Source of the DNA: Paragonimus westermani
Lineage: Eukaryota; Platyhelminthes; Trematoda; Plagiorchiida; Troglotrematidae
Length of the DNA stretch: 64,000 nt
NCBI GenBank assembly: GCA_008508345.1
Contig: QNGE01001690.1
Coordinates: forward strand, 10,527-74,526
Direction of reading: 5' to 3'
Below the pieces are notes generated by a model. That model was not told where the DNA came from and did no database searches. It was given only the letters and a program-made list of their open reading frames with translations. The translations under genes were made by a program, and so were the position numbers. This document shows, piece by piece, positions 47,338 through 59,886 of this stretch (positions are counted from its first letter, which is position 1; each line of letters begins with the position of its first letter).

Positions 47338-47899
47338 CTGAACACGCAGTCCTACGAAACACTGTGGACCAACTCTGCGGTCGATCATTTATGTTTATTC
47401 CCGTACATTTTGTTTGGCCTGGGGATTTTATAAGGTGGGAAACTTTTGTACTACATATAGGTCCACCAAGATGCACATTGTCTTTAGCATAACCCAGGCT
47501 AATCAGTACAGACAGGTAACAACATGTCATCTCAAACTTTAAGTATTTAACGGAAACCATTTTGATTGTTACGATTGCGCTTTGACAACCCAAACTGAAT
47601 GATCCTCGCTTCAGGAAGATGTTATTTTAAGGACAAAGGTTATCTAGTCTCCGCGACAACAGGCATCAAAAGACGAGTGTACTGGCACACAGAGATTCCA
47701 CAGTTATTCATTTCTGCTTGCACTGAACATTGAAGTACTGTGAACCAATGAATCCAGTGCTGTGGCCAACCTGATGTCAAAACTACCGTGGCATATTATG
47801 CAGGGCTTACATAAACACCTGCCCTTTCAAAACGCATTCATGTTGTCAGTTTGAGCCGTGAAATCAAATTCCATGGACGAAACCGTGGAGAAGATAACG

Positions 47900-50800
47900 T
47901 TTAATCTTGAGAGAAACCTGGTGTATTTGGAGACCTGGTCCACGTCTTCCATTTTTACCTAACACGTAAGGGTTTTGGTGGACAAGAACGTTTCTTCCAA
48001 CAGTTCTGCTTGCTGGAGGATTACTGAGCAATAGATACCGTCTACAGGGAACGTCCACAAAGAACCGGAGGTCTCGAACTGGAATGGAGCCGCTGAAACA
48101 TTTTCACAGTGTACACTGTCATCTTGTCTAACAGAGTGCATGTCTGTATACAAAACCCGGGTCAACATCTCGAATATATATATGTATACTGTTGTGGATC
48201 CAANATACTACCAGCTTCGCCATTTTTCCCTTGCGTGCTGGTGAATTCCAGTACAACAATATAGTGATAAAGGTAGCTGGTTATTTTGTCCACTTAGTAA
48301 GTTCAGAAAACTACGATAGAAAACTACGATAGATGAGCAGCATTATTGTTGGGTGCCGTCCCACTGAGTTAACCTTCCACGTACTGATAAACTTCTGAGT
48401 TAATAACGTGGTATGCCAGCCTTTAGTCTGTTTAGCCAGGTCAAGACACATGATTGTTTTTTTGAAATTCGGTGTGCGTGTACAACACGGACGTGTGGCT
48501 AGTGCTCGCTGTTGTGCCCCACCGTACACAAAGTGGCTTGTAAAATTGTCTGATTGCTGGCAATTGATCTTTCCGGAATGGCATCAAGTTTGACATTTCT
48601 CAGCTCAGGTATTTCAAGGTGTGCAACCATGTTATTTACTTAGTCAAATAGTAACGGGTTTTATTTCTGCTTAACGTGAAAACTGAGAAAGTGTGATCAA
48701 TGCGCCTATGTGAGGTATAGTTTATCAGGTCGACATACCAAATGGGAGTGGATCATGTCATGTCAGTAAATGCTTGACTGCTTAATGGTAACGCAAACCG
48801 CCCATGAAATCGTATTACACTGCTCGTCTCTGATTGGACACAAAATTTCTTGCGGAACTTTGAAAGATTGTTCAATAGGCTTCAACTGAAGTATCAGCAC
48901 AGTGGTGGCAACCGTCGTTGGCATTAGGTGCACTGAACATTGTGACTTGATCCAGAACGACAAGGACCGACAGTGAGGCCATGCATCTGAACAATGTCAT
49001 AAGCGACTAAGGTTGTTTGCAACAAGGCTTTGCAACGGGGCCACAGGAATTAAAACTTGTGTGATATGACCGTGTAATTTCACAACAGAACTCACAAACT
49101 GTGCTACAAAACTTGAAAAATGACACAACACGGCTCAATTACCACCGAGAAACCTATGGATCCCAATTATTCTTTCTCCAAGTTGCGAATCTCTTCTCAT
49201 CATGCATTCAAATTCTCATTATCTACCGGCTTCTGAGAAAATGAGCGTGACAGCACACTCGGCAAGGGAACCATCTTGTTCTTCATTTTTTTCATTCGGA
49301 TTAACTGACGCATGTTGCCCCCCAGCCCTTTATTGTCCGTCAGCTGTAGGGACACTTATCAACAGCCAGGTGCTATCGAACGTAGTCAGAGGTGGCTAGA
49401 CCACACAGCGATGCTGCAGCTGAGTAGTGCGACTCAAACAGATCATACACCGTTTTGGCGAGTGCAACTATGTCACGGTGGTCTACAGGTGCAGTCCGCT
49501 TACCCAAGTTGTTTAGGATGTCGTCATAGTCAAATTACTCTCGGGTGTTTTTGATTTCACTTTTTTTCTTGGGCCACCTTATTTACGGGACCTGTGGTAT
49601 ATGAACCGTTCATAGATCGACGATACGCAATGGCGTCTGAGGAATACGCCAGCAGGAAACTTGATGTTTTTTTCCAGAACGCGTATGACAGTTGGTTATT
49701 ATACACTGAGGATTATGTGCACGTTGAATGTTTTTGCAATAGTTATTCCACATTTTAAATTATGCCGGTTTTACCCCACAGTCCTTAACTATCTGTACAA
49801 CCTACCTCCGGAACTCAGGTCCGAGGATTGCGTCGTCGGATTCTGATAACCTCGGCGGTAGTTAACATTCTGAATCGCATCATTTTTGCTTGACTTCTGG
49901 GTCCTTGGAGGAGGATCCGAAAGGCAAATTCCTTACTAACAGAATTGTTGAAATCGATCATCCTAGCACCCTGGGCTATCGAAAATGTTTTAATCAGACC
50001 ATGTTTTTTGGACTTGTGCCCACCAAGTTTACCGGAAAGTCATAGTGCGGTTTTCCAGTGTACGACGTACCACATGACTATGACAGGTGAACACAAAAGC
50101 CGGTTGTGTAACACAAACCTTCCTATTCAAGTTTTTAATTGATGACACGGGTTGAAAGGAAGCTTTACGTGAGACCTCGATTCTAAATCAACAGAACGAA
50201 ACTACCACAGTGAAGTTACAGACCGCTGAAAGAGATTGTTGTTTTCACGGTCACACGTTTGTAAAAGTTTTGTTTTGCGCAAGAGAAAATTCCTGTCCTT
50301 GCGCAACTGACATCCGTCAGGCAGGTGGTTGAAACAGGCATTGTGATTCATAACAGCAGGCGAAACTTTGGAACTCCGTTTATTTACCTATATAAGCTAC
50401 GTTGTTCACTTTAAAGTCGAAATACTTTCTTATTAGTTGTTACACGTAGTCACTATCTAGCCGAAACGTCCGTGGATATCAGAATCGGCTAGGAGAGGAT
50501 ACAGAAGTTAAGTCAACTTGCCATCACTTTCAAATCATTCTTATGGACATTACAGCAAAAAGGGACCTAGTTACATCCCAGTCATCCAGTTCCGTTGCTC
50601 GGCCCCATCGACAGTAATACACGGGTTATGTAACTAGGTTTCCGATCACAGAGTAATTAAGATGAAAACTCTAGTCCAGAAAAAGCAAAGAAATGAGTGA
50701 GGGGGAATCCATATAACTCAGGCATATTATCTGGTTGGCTGAAACTTACAAGCAATCGAGTAACTGGCGAACATAAGACATTCGTAATCTAGTGTCTTTT

Positions 50801-51104
50801 ACCTCCAGCTGCCTTCATTATTCATTATGCACGGACGACCTAGTCAAGCGTAAGTGACATCCACACCATTATATCCCATTAGCAACAGTTTTGTCTAGCT
50901 TCTTCAGCCACAGGTTGCGGTAAGCATGATATTTTCCACCCAACGGATTAAGGTGACCTAGGATTGCTAATTCACCGGAAGCTCCCCTCATTTCTTACGC
51001 CTTATCTGCGTAGCACCTTACATCAGCCAGATGTAACACCAGTGAGGAGAGCGCGACTTTCCATTTGATTGGCTGACACTGTTAGTGCATGATCCATATA
51101 TCAA
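47900..51104 (-). repeat. Right arm of giant inverted repeat (3.2 kb)
   Basis: This is the reverse complement of 39925-43110, apparently near-identical. The one clear difference inside the arm is a 19-bp insertion at about 48188-48206 that contains the window's only ambiguous base (N at 48204). The outer end shows a few substitutions in its last 50-60 bp. It stops about 104 bp before the acceptor of exon 9, so nearly all of intron 8 belongs to the inverted-repeat structure. Confidence 0.93.
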
Positions 51105-51208
51105 CGTCAATCAATATTTTTAGATCGCTTGTTAATAGCAATGTTCGTGGAGCACATCACTTGGTCGCTCTATCAATGTATTATTTATTATTCACTTGTT
51201 TTTTTCAG

Positions 51209-51344
51209 GTGATTGTCCAGAGAACCCTGTCTGCTAAAAACTTAACTCACGCCAAAGCCGGTTGTCTCCTTGCAGGAGTATGCAAACTTCTGCCATTATG
51301 GTTGTTGATCTTTCCGGGTATGATATCCAGAGCACTCTTTCCAG
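51209..51344 (+). CDS. SLC5-like exon 9
   Basis: It encodes [20 protein letters not shown] (continuing directly from WYWCTDQ in exon 8, as in all SGLTs) and then a membrane helix with [17 protein letters not shown], plus the first base of the next codon. Lys311 in HAKAG aligns with K321 of SGLT1. Acceptor TTTTTTCAG, donor GTATGA (a weak consensus at +5/+6), ending in phase 1. The frame runs open to 51427, but family similarity ends at the donor. The next exon should open with the Cys-rich loop of the family and was not found in the window. Confidence 0.93.
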
Positions 51345-53559
51345 GTATGAATCAGTCCTTCGACTACGTTAACCAATCGCTTTCTGAAATAATTTACACT
51401 CTCCCATTAAAAAGTTTAGAAAAATAGTATTCAGTCTTCACTTATTTGCTACACTGAGAGTTCGTTTAGTTTATATGATTTACATATTTGTAATCCGAAC
51501 ACTAACAAACACATCCTGTTGACGCTGACTTTTATTTCGCCTCAACAGACAAGCGCAATCCTGATGCTTAGTCACTAAACCTGTCTTTCAGAATCTATTA
51601 TAAAGCGGTATGCTCTGAGGTCAATTTTCCGAGGTTTCGCTGAAGCCGTCTAGTTTAAACAGCTGTTCGTCAGGTAGCTCAAGGTGCATGCCACACGAAA
51701 TTGCTGTTAGCCGCTTTCGCACATAATTAAGCTTCTTGCCATCAACCTAATCCGTGTCCGTGTTAGCCTCATGCCACTTGCGGTGAGAGACTAGTGGATC
51801 CGTCAACACTATATCTTTTGTAAACCAAATGAATAAATATCAAAGAGAGTGTAGGCTAACGTATTTGTGCCAGCGCTGGTCGAAAAAATGACAATCTGAA
51901 GTATATTTTCATGACCTTGTGGACAAAAGTGAGAGACTATCCTGAAGGACAAACGAGTGTTTAGATAATCAATCACGACAAAGCATAGAACAACGCAAAA
52001 CCTTTAGTTGAGGTTCAGCAGTGAGGAAGACATTAGTGAATTTTATATGGTAAAACAAAACAGCTTGAGTCAAACAGTAATGAGAGGAAAATGTCTTCGA
52101 GAAAAAGCTAAAGTAAGGTAGCGAAGTTGAGAAGCCAACTTTGCTTAGATTCCTGGATGAAAAGGAAATGTTCTACCTACTGACTACGATCGAAGTTTTA
52201 TGAATATTCTTTGAGTTTATCAGCTTATATTCATTTCGATCTCCTTGTTCTAGCTTACGGCTCATTATAAATGCGTCGCAGTACAAAACAATCAAATCTC
52301 TACTATTTACGGCACCGACAGTTTCATTGTTCATTTTACTTGAATTCACTGCCGCAGAGTTATCCGCTATGGATCTTTGAGACGCCCGTCTAGATCACTC
52401 TCTTTCATACGGTCTTGTTCATGGCCATTTCTTATAAGACAAACCGCCCGGTATTACACGAAATACTAGCTTGAATGGCGTTTGTTTTTGCTGTCTACTC
52501 TCAACTGCCCTAGAACCCGCTTTGTGCTTATCATGTTTGTGTGCTGACTCTCTATACTACCTGAACATCAGGAAGGTTCTAGATACACCACTATTTGTTC
52601 CGAAGAAGACATTGGTTTTTGGAATCAAGTCGTACTATCATCTATCCAGAATGTGCCATTGTGCTCCAGACAAACGCGGTCCAGATGCTGCATGTTCCCT
52701 TGATATATGAATCACTATTTGCTTTTGTGCAATAGCTTAGAAAATGTCGAAAACACAGAAAAATTAGTTGTGGACTGAGTGCGTTTCTGAAGACAGTCAA
52801 GGGCAACGCCAACCTCCGCAATATGTGCTTGCAGGGGATAGGTCAACAATAAGCAGATAGATTGGCTGCTGTCCAAGAAGATAAAGTCTTTAAAACATAG
52901 TGAAAAATCTCCCTGCTTATGGATACTACGCATGGTCTTACCATCACCAGCTGAGTACAGCTTTAAGTAAGGAAGACTTCTCATAGTGTTAGTGTCCACC
53001 CTTAATTTGTTCCCTATTATAACAGGAGCTGTTGGCGCTCACTGTAACCCGTCCGTGATGTGTGTGGATATTGTACGGTCATCTATTTTGAGGCTAAGAT
53101 TTGAGCCTTGTTCACGACTGTTGAGGGTTTAAGACGTTACAGGTCCGCCACATAAAGACTTTCTCACCTCAGGAACCTCGTTCAAGATTTTCACCAGAAA
53201 AATGCACTTATACCTGTATGACGCTTTTCACGTACTCCGGAATCAAAAGCATTGGGAAGTCTAAACTGAATTGAATCGGCTATAATTCACGTTTGCGATA
53301 GCTAACCTGATCAAGACGAACATCATATGACTTCGAAATTGCACTCCAGCGAAAAAAGGAGTCAAATCACCGTTAAAGAACACTGGCATCCAAAAGTTGT
53401 ACAATAATGATTTAGCAGAACCCTTAGCACAAAACTGCAGTAGCAGCAGAAAGAACTTATCCAGTGGTAACTGTCAGGCTGCTGCTCGAACCAAAGATTT
53501 CGGTTGCGCACAGTCAGGTTTCGAAAATGCGTGTGAAAGCAGAGTTTGAGAAAAAATTA
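51345..53559. other. Intron 9, first part, nothing assigned
   Basis: Frames at 52471-52710 (plus) and 52715-52999 (minus) have no recognised motif. No RNA gene or repeat was seen. Confidence 0.4.
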
Positions 53560-53719
53560 TCGATGACTGCTAGCAACCGATAATTGATTGGGTGGTTCAT
53601 CGCTGTGAAGAAGCTGCGCCAACTTTCTATCAGAATGAACAACAATGAGAGCCAGACGATACGACGGCATTTTTTTCATTGATTGTTGGAGTGCTAAGTA
53701 AGTTCAAATAATCCTTGTA

Positions 53720-54433
53720 AATGCTAATGAGACCAAGTTCATTTTGTTCTGAACAAGGTGGATGGAATACCCTTTGAAGGAAACGAAGGCATGCATTTGT
53801 GTCACGGACAGTTGAGGCCGAAACTTACATTCGATTGAATTTGACACGATATGTGCAGTAGGGAGGGGCATCTAACACAGTAATTACTGTAGACAATGAT
53901 CCCTTACTCTAACAGATAGGATTATGCTCGACGCAACTATGTAAACAATAGTGATCATATGTGGCAATGTTTTTTGTCATACTGATTCAGAAGGCGTCTT
54001 TCCTGAGGATGTTTATCAGATAGGGCAGCTATTGCTATCAGCACCGTATTCGCCCATGCTGAATCCCACTGAGAACGTCTGGAGCACGGTGAAGACGAGA
54101 GTGAATCAGCAGTTACAGGTGCACTACGACACATTAATAGGTGTTAATCTCGGTCAAGTGCTGAGCCAACAGGAATGGCGCATGCGTATTCTGGAACACA
54201 TGGTCCATGCCACCATTAGGAACATCACGAGAAAATACCGTGCTCAATTTGTCTGCTGCACTGAACGATTCTGTGTGCGGGCGATGGGCGACAAAGACAA
54301 GTCTGTCAGTGAATGTCGAAAACCCTGTGCGAAGCCAGCACCACGATTGATTTCTTCACGCAAGAAAGTGGTTTCGCTTGATGGAAGACGTGCATTTTTT
54401 GACTGGTTATGCCATCACTTCATCGAAGAATGA
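53720..54433 (+). pseudogene. DDE transposase remnant (IS630/Tc1-mariner superfamily type)
   Basis: The 160-codon frame 53951-54433 contains QLLLSAPYSPMLNPTENVW, the Y-S-P-x-L-N-P-I-E-x-x-W block whose Glu is the third catalytic residue of DDE_3-type transposases, followed by STVKTRVNQQLQ and a helical tail. Upstream, in other frames from about 53,720, NANETKFILF and RWMEYPLKETKA resemble the first-Asp region (D-E-x-x-F/x-L), with the Asp altered to Asn and stops between. The N-terminal DNA-binding part is not readable, and no terminal inverted repeats were found. It is a relic of a cut-and-paste transposon. Confidence 0.65.
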
Positions 54434-55514
54434 GCGCTTGAATAATCTGAAACGGATGTGCAAAATTGTGAAGGACATACTTCCTAACAGTGACAGAACG
54501 TTCTGATCTTATTCGAAGAATCAATGGGTAGAGATACTAATATCCGGTGGCTATATGACAGTCATTTTGGATAGGGGTGGCCGAATTCACCGGAATATTG
54601 CGTTCTCATACCATCACATACACTGCAGCTAACCACAGTGCACTCGTACAACTTGTAGAATGGGCAGAGTAAGTCTGAGGTCTCTAAAAATCCTCATCAC
54701 ATCATGATATTTCTGGTTTCAAACGTCGTTTTATAGAGAGCCGCCCATGGATACCGACGCCCAAGAATTGTATTCAGCTATTATGTATGTGTCGTGCACG
54801 TGAGCACTATGTGCACTGTAAAGTAGAATTCTTCAAGAACGTGGTGACAACTGTTTGGGATCCGTACAAATGCGTGACTACTTAGCTTCTCCGTTAGTCG
54901 TATCGACTCACATGATATCATCCATGATACTCTTTTTTGTATATTTCTTTTGTCACTAGTCTTCCCGTACTAATTAGCTGTAAACTTTTCTCCGGACATG
55001 GCTCATCACAATTAGATGACAGCCGTCAATTCTTTCGATCTTTTCGGTTTTCTACCGAGTTGTGGAATTACTTGGAGCAACGACTGTGCGTCAGCCAACT
55101 GGTGAACCCGTATCTGCTTGCATGGAGTTTACTACTAACTTTTGACCAAACTTCGCGGCAATTTGTATAACCTTGAGGTAGACCTAGTATCTTGTGTTTC
55201 ACGTATATCCACTGACGCTCAACACTGCAAATTGAGGACTTAAAGAGATAATACTTTTTTCTTACTTATTGCACTGTTTTACACACCATTCACAGTTGTT
55301 GCCCCTATTTGATCGGATTTAACCCTGTTGCTCTCGTTTTTACTGATTGAGCAGCACATTTGCTCCCTGTAATGTCGAAAACACGTGCTTCTAATCTCCC
55401 TCATTACCGTGACCACAGAATCTCGCCCGGGCGTCTATAGAGCGACCCGCAGACCCACAACAAACTTACCTTTTCATAGCTATAGAAAAGAAAACTGGGA
55501 TATATACCATGGCA
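54434..55514. other. Intron 9, nothing assigned
   Basis: A 77-codon frame (54937-55170) is unrecognised. No RNA gene or transposon end was seen. Confidence 0.4.
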
Positions 55515-55970
55515 AACATGGTGACCTAAGCGCCGCGGATGCGAGCACCGATGTATCTGGGAATAGACTACTTCGCCAGTGCAAAGCTGTGTCCGTCAGT
55601 AATTTCACTCAATCTGGTTGCGGGTAGTTCTGTAGGGCTAGCTGATTGTAACAGACAGGAGAACAGGGAATTTTCAACAATTTCCGAACAAATGGGTTAT
55701 CCTGATAGGTGGACTTCAGAAAATACAATAAGGCTCTGATGCTAAGTACACCCTCCGTACTTGTCGCGTTCGCTGCTGCGTACTATTCATGTCGTCACTC
55801 AACACTGTGTTTGATTGATTGGTCTGACTTACAGATCGTATTTTGCGCACGGCGATTTCGACACAGTCTTGCATAACGCCATTGGTACAATACCATTCTT
55901 AGGTTACACTCCAACTTTAGTAACAGTAGATTTTCTTCATCGTGAGCTAGACCTCATGAGTCAGTTAAAT
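55515..55970 (+). repeat. Dispersed repeat copy 2 (uninterrupted)
   Basis: This aligns with the minus strand of 30515-31770 without the Penelope-like insertion, so it shows the empty target site CACTCAACACTGTGTTTG near 55798-55815. It keeps the 66-codon frame 55539-55739 (62 of 66 residues equal to the other copy) and a following frame from 55815 that also recurs in copy 1 (minus 30488-30673). The element type is unknown; the conserved frames suggest a protein-coding transposon fragment. Confidence 0.8.
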
Positions 55971-56675
55971 AATAAAGCAGTCCCGCTGAGGAATGTTTTG
56001 GGGCAGTAATTGAAGTGGGACTATTTCAGCATGCCCACCATAATATCAGGTGGTGGGCGTGCCAATTCAGATATCGTTCTAATGAACTTTTACCAACAAG
56101 GTCAACATAATAGGAAATCTCAAAATCACAGTCCCACTTGGTCTTGGTGAATACAAGATAAGTTAAACCACTTCTCAATGCGAAACTAGATAACGTAATC
56201 CCCAAAATATGGATCGGGAAATTTATCATATGGCGAATTTCACAAGGGTGAAGACATAGCTCAGCAACTTTGAATGGATTAACATCCTTAACGGATTCAG
56301 CTTAGAAATCATTGGCGGCTCAACGTTGAGGAGAGTTCTGATGCCTTTAATGACCATGTTTCGCTGAAGCGTCTCAACCTAGTAAATAGCGAAGATACCT
56401 TAGAAATAGAACCAAACGTCTGACCACATTGAAGAGCAGTCAACCGACTGAACCTGCGTTCACTGAGCATGTCGTGTGGCACAACCGCACCGCCACAACT
56501 ATGAAAGATGATAGGTTTCGTTATCGACGCAGACTTGCTCAGAACCCAAACTTGAGTCATACACCTCTCTGAAGAAGCGTAGCAACACGATTCCAGTTTA
56601 ACTTTAAATTTCTGGTGGATTTAGCAACTCAGATGTAGAAGCAACCAGCACTCTCTGAGTAATCAGTAAGTAAGT
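55971..56675. other. Intron 9, nothing assigned
   Basis: A small hairpin (GCCCACCA ... TGGTGGGC, 56034-56059) and an 83-codon minus-strand frame (56309-56560) are the only features. Neither is recognised. Confidence 0.4.
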
Positions 56676-57119
56676 GTGCATAATTGCATATCACGAGCGA
56701 ATTCTAAACACACCGGTCACATCCTGAATGAAGTATCCAAAATCGCAATGTTACAAATCAGAACGAAACCAAATAACCGGTTCACAGTCACACCTATCTT
56801 CGAAGGTGAATGCAGAGATCATCTGGCAACCTATCGAGCAACAGCGTTGCGTTCAGTGTTATCCATCGTATCGGGGATTTTGCCAGACGACTCAATTCTG
56901 ACCAAAGTTGAAGACCTCGACAGAGCCAATAGACTTACAGACAAAATGTTTGAAATCTTTGTACATTTTTACTTGAGTGGCTGCACCCTCAACCAAGTTT
57001 TAGTCGACGTCTTCCTGGTTCAGGATTGGCGTATGGTTCGCAGCGCCTTCACCAGAAGAAGGTATTTAGTGATTACCTTTTTTTACACAGCACATAGAAC
57101 CACTCTGCCACTCTGGTAG
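56676..57119 (+). pseudogene. Non-LTR reverse-transcriptase scrap in intron 9
   Basis: The frame holds NRFTVTPIFEGECRDHLATY followed by RATALRSVLS, the RT fingers block P-I-F-K-G-x-x-x-D-D-x-x-x-Y-R-P-T/V-A-L-T-S-V. It strongly resembles the start of the remnant at about 21,230 (QFTITFVFEGKCTGDP), so both may come from one family. No palm motifs follow; the remaining 90 codons have no recognised motif. It is truncated on both sides. Confidence 0.6.
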
Positions 57120-59886
57120 CACACCATATCTTCATAATATTGTGCTTTTTTGAGCAAGGGATATATGCGTCTCCGGTTACCAGCGCATTCGTCAGTTAAG
57201 TGGACAATTTAAAAAACATTTTGAACAATCTGATAAAATTCTTGTGATGATGATAATGGGTATTGCCGAGCGTCGTCTCACTCGGAGTTTTGAACCAACC
57301 CTTTCATTGTTCTGTGAAACACATCTTGGAGTCAAAAGGAATTCTCAGAGAAAAATGGCATCTGCATTTCGGATGTTGATCTTTGTGGTCAAATTCTCTG
57401 AAGATAATGCTTAATCTTTGCTTCGGATCAAGTGATCCCTAACCGTAATGCTTAAATGTACTGCTGAAAATGTGTGCATACACGTGGGTGTTTAGGCTAG
57501 GAGACTTACGAATTACACTGCACAATTTATCCCTCATCAATTTACAATATATGCTGCACTTTACACCATGCACCACTGGCGTGACTTACAGGCGACGGTT
57601 CTCACCCTGATGGTCTGGAAGGACAACACACCTTGCGGTAGATGTTTAGACACCTTTAAGAATAAACAGTCTAACAATCACAGACTATATATTACTGTCA
57701 ATTTATTAAGCGCGTTGGCAGTTGTTTTTACGCCATCTGGTAAACATTTGCGTTGCATGCATTTGAAGAGATCTCTATCTCAAGTGCTGTCGGCACTATT
57801 CACGCAATTACACGCTGGCTCAGGTTCTCACACAGTAGCCAAAGGCGGGTTATCACGTTGCACGTCTTTTTCTCCCATGGTATATTTATTTATTTGTGCA
57901 GCTTTGTCTTTGGTGATTGATAAAGTTGTGATCTGATTCGGTTCATTAATAGAATGGTAACATTGCGGGCAAAACTCGACTGAAAAAGGGATCATTTCAA
58001 AGATCGTTAGTTCACTGTCGCCAACTTCATGGCAATCCGATTCGTTCATCTACCTGTGCATTTTTCTTTTAACATGACATACAGGTACAGTAAAATCATG
58101 CATAACTGAGTGGTGCTAGAACAAAATGCGTTCATTTGGAGGGCAGGCGAGCCTTGATAATTCAACTGACTAAATGACGCTGGGTGGTATATCAATTTAC
58201 TAACGATCCCTATCTAAATAGGTGTCAGTGGGCTTAGTAAAATTGGCGCACAGTTATTTTGACTACATGAGAAAAGGTAACTGTTGCCACCTGCACACAC
58301 AATATGCCATTCTTTCACTCATTTTAATCAGTATCGCAATCATCTGCAGACGGTTTTTGAACAAACCCATGATTGTTTTCTCTGGCTGGCAACTCACTAA
58401 ATCATGATGACACAGCCTGCTGTTTGCGTCTGTCGCATGAAATTCGACAACTGCCTTCGTAATCAATCGTCTGAATGGTGTGCCAAATTGTAGTTCAACC
58501 GGCCTATCGGTTAAAATAAGAAAATTTAACACGTACCACCTCATTCGCCTGGTTTGGTTGTCGTGGACTGGGGTTGTGGCTGCATAAATTATGCGCATTT
58601 AAATAGTCTGATTCGCTTGGATACCACTTGTAGAACAAATCTCGAGGTTGACATGCGTAACGTTCTCTAAAAACATGCAATCTGATCAACTTTTACTGGA
58701 AGTTGGGATAGCTTCAAGAACTAAATAGTAGGCAGTCTACGTTATAAGGTGACAATCTACAGCCAACGATCTTTGGACTCTCAATCTAAAACCATCTGTG
58801 TTAAATCTACCACGAGGCTCCACTCGTGAATCCGTTTCGCACACTTAAGCCTATTTTACATAATAAATGGACTCATTAGGATGGGGATTTCCAGTGGGTA
58901 GTGCGACAAACCCTGACATATTTTTTAAGTGACTACCAGCGGTTTGTCACTCACCTCATTGATAAGCAAAAGCCATTCTGACAACCTAGTGCAACTGCCG
59001 TTAATCAGAACTAATTAGCAGTCTAATCAAATGAATGGACATTTCTGGGTCTGAGTGAATCAATTTCCATGTCAAATTGCAATCTCGATGTGAATGCCTG
59101 TTGGAGAGTAATGCACGAGTTTGGTGGAAATTGTTCACTGTCACAAACTTCAACTGGAATAACCTATAGTAGGAACAGAGGGAATGTCAAAAGCACATTT
59201 CATTTTGCACCGGCGGAAGATGTTTAAGTCAACCATGACAAAAAGTGCTCCAAATATTTATGTCGTCAGCTTGACATCCCTTTATATTTTGCCCTATAAC
59301 CGTGTATGCCTCTTCAAGTACACTCAACTCACTGGTAGTTTCCCATGGGGATTCAAGTAGCTTTCTAACATTAGCTACTGAGCTGTTCATACCTACGAAA
59401 TTTCGCGTACGCTGCACCACCGGACTGTTTACAGCTCGTTTATCTTGTTCGCAAGAATGGAACCCAAGCGATGACGCTACTTTGATAGTCGGATGATGCG
59501 TCACTGAATATTGATGTGACTGGTAGCGTTTCTACTCTTATTCTGAGCCGTGATAATATTCCTCCTTAACCAACACTTCCCCTTGTGTTGTTATGATTCC
59601 ATCTATAGTTTGAACTGATGTACTTAGAATTAATATTAGAAGCTCACTAACGGCAACACTGGTAGAGGCGAATTAATGTACTGGTGTTGCCAGATCGCAC
59701 ACCGTATAGCCCTAAAGCCCAAAAATCTGGATTAAGATCTTTACGGCACAACCAACCACCTATCGGAAGGTCAGACGAGTTAAACAACTTTGTTCGAAAA
59801 AAATGGGATGAAATGCAACAGAAACCAGCGAATAAAGACCCAGTCTACCTGATGAACAGCTGTGCATTAGTTTCTTATCATTGCTT
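57120..59886. other. Intron 9, nothing assigned
   Basis: Frames at 57568-57936, minus 58263-58598, 58222-58407 and minus 59229-59504 are 60-120 codons long, overlap on opposite strands and match nothing I recognise. No repeat or RNA gene was seen. Confidence 0.4.

Larger units (their letters stand above)
43111..47899. other. Spacer of the giant inverted repeat
   Basis: This 4.8-kb unique segment lies between the arms. It contains the hammerhead motif at 43852-43896, a TA microsatellite at about 45593-45609 and a weak Gypsy-integrase-like scrap at 47089-47337. Other frames (minus 43160-43483, minus 44329-44535, plus 45124-45475, plus 46476-46842) show no recognised motif. Confidence 0.5.
18232..51344 (+). 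other. SLC5-type sodium/solute symporter gene (nine exons seen, 3' end outside window)
   Basis: This is an overview of the gene whose exons are listed separately. The spliced exons give 340 residues in one frame with GT/AG at every junction. They cover the N-terminus to about half of a typical 650-700-residue SGLT-like protein. The family uses the sodium gradient to carry sugars, inositol or similar solutes across the plasma membrane. Visible family landmarks are SNIGSGHF (Asn61, His66), Glu85 in VFE, YIFTKIS, WYWCTDQ (289-295) and Lys311 in HAKAGC. The equivalents in human SGLT1 (N78, H83, E102, W291, K321) help to bind sugar, which favours a sugar transporter over other SLC5 members. The exon that follows 51344 was not found up to 64000. 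Confidence 0.93.

Noticed and set aside
49625..49680. CTGAGGA ... GAAAC spacing like a hammerhead in the right arm (and its mirror in the left arm)
   Set aside because: The 12 nt between the two core strands cannot form stem II and the flanks do not pair as stem I.
51345..51427. Continuation of the exon-9 frame past 51344
   Set aside because: SLC5 similarity ends exactly at a GT donor, and the continuation lacks the Cys-rich loop expected next.
54585..54670. NIAFSY-like translation resembling the NIAYP block of SLC5 transporters
   Set aside because: The residues before and after do not match the family and there are no suitable splice sites in the required phase.
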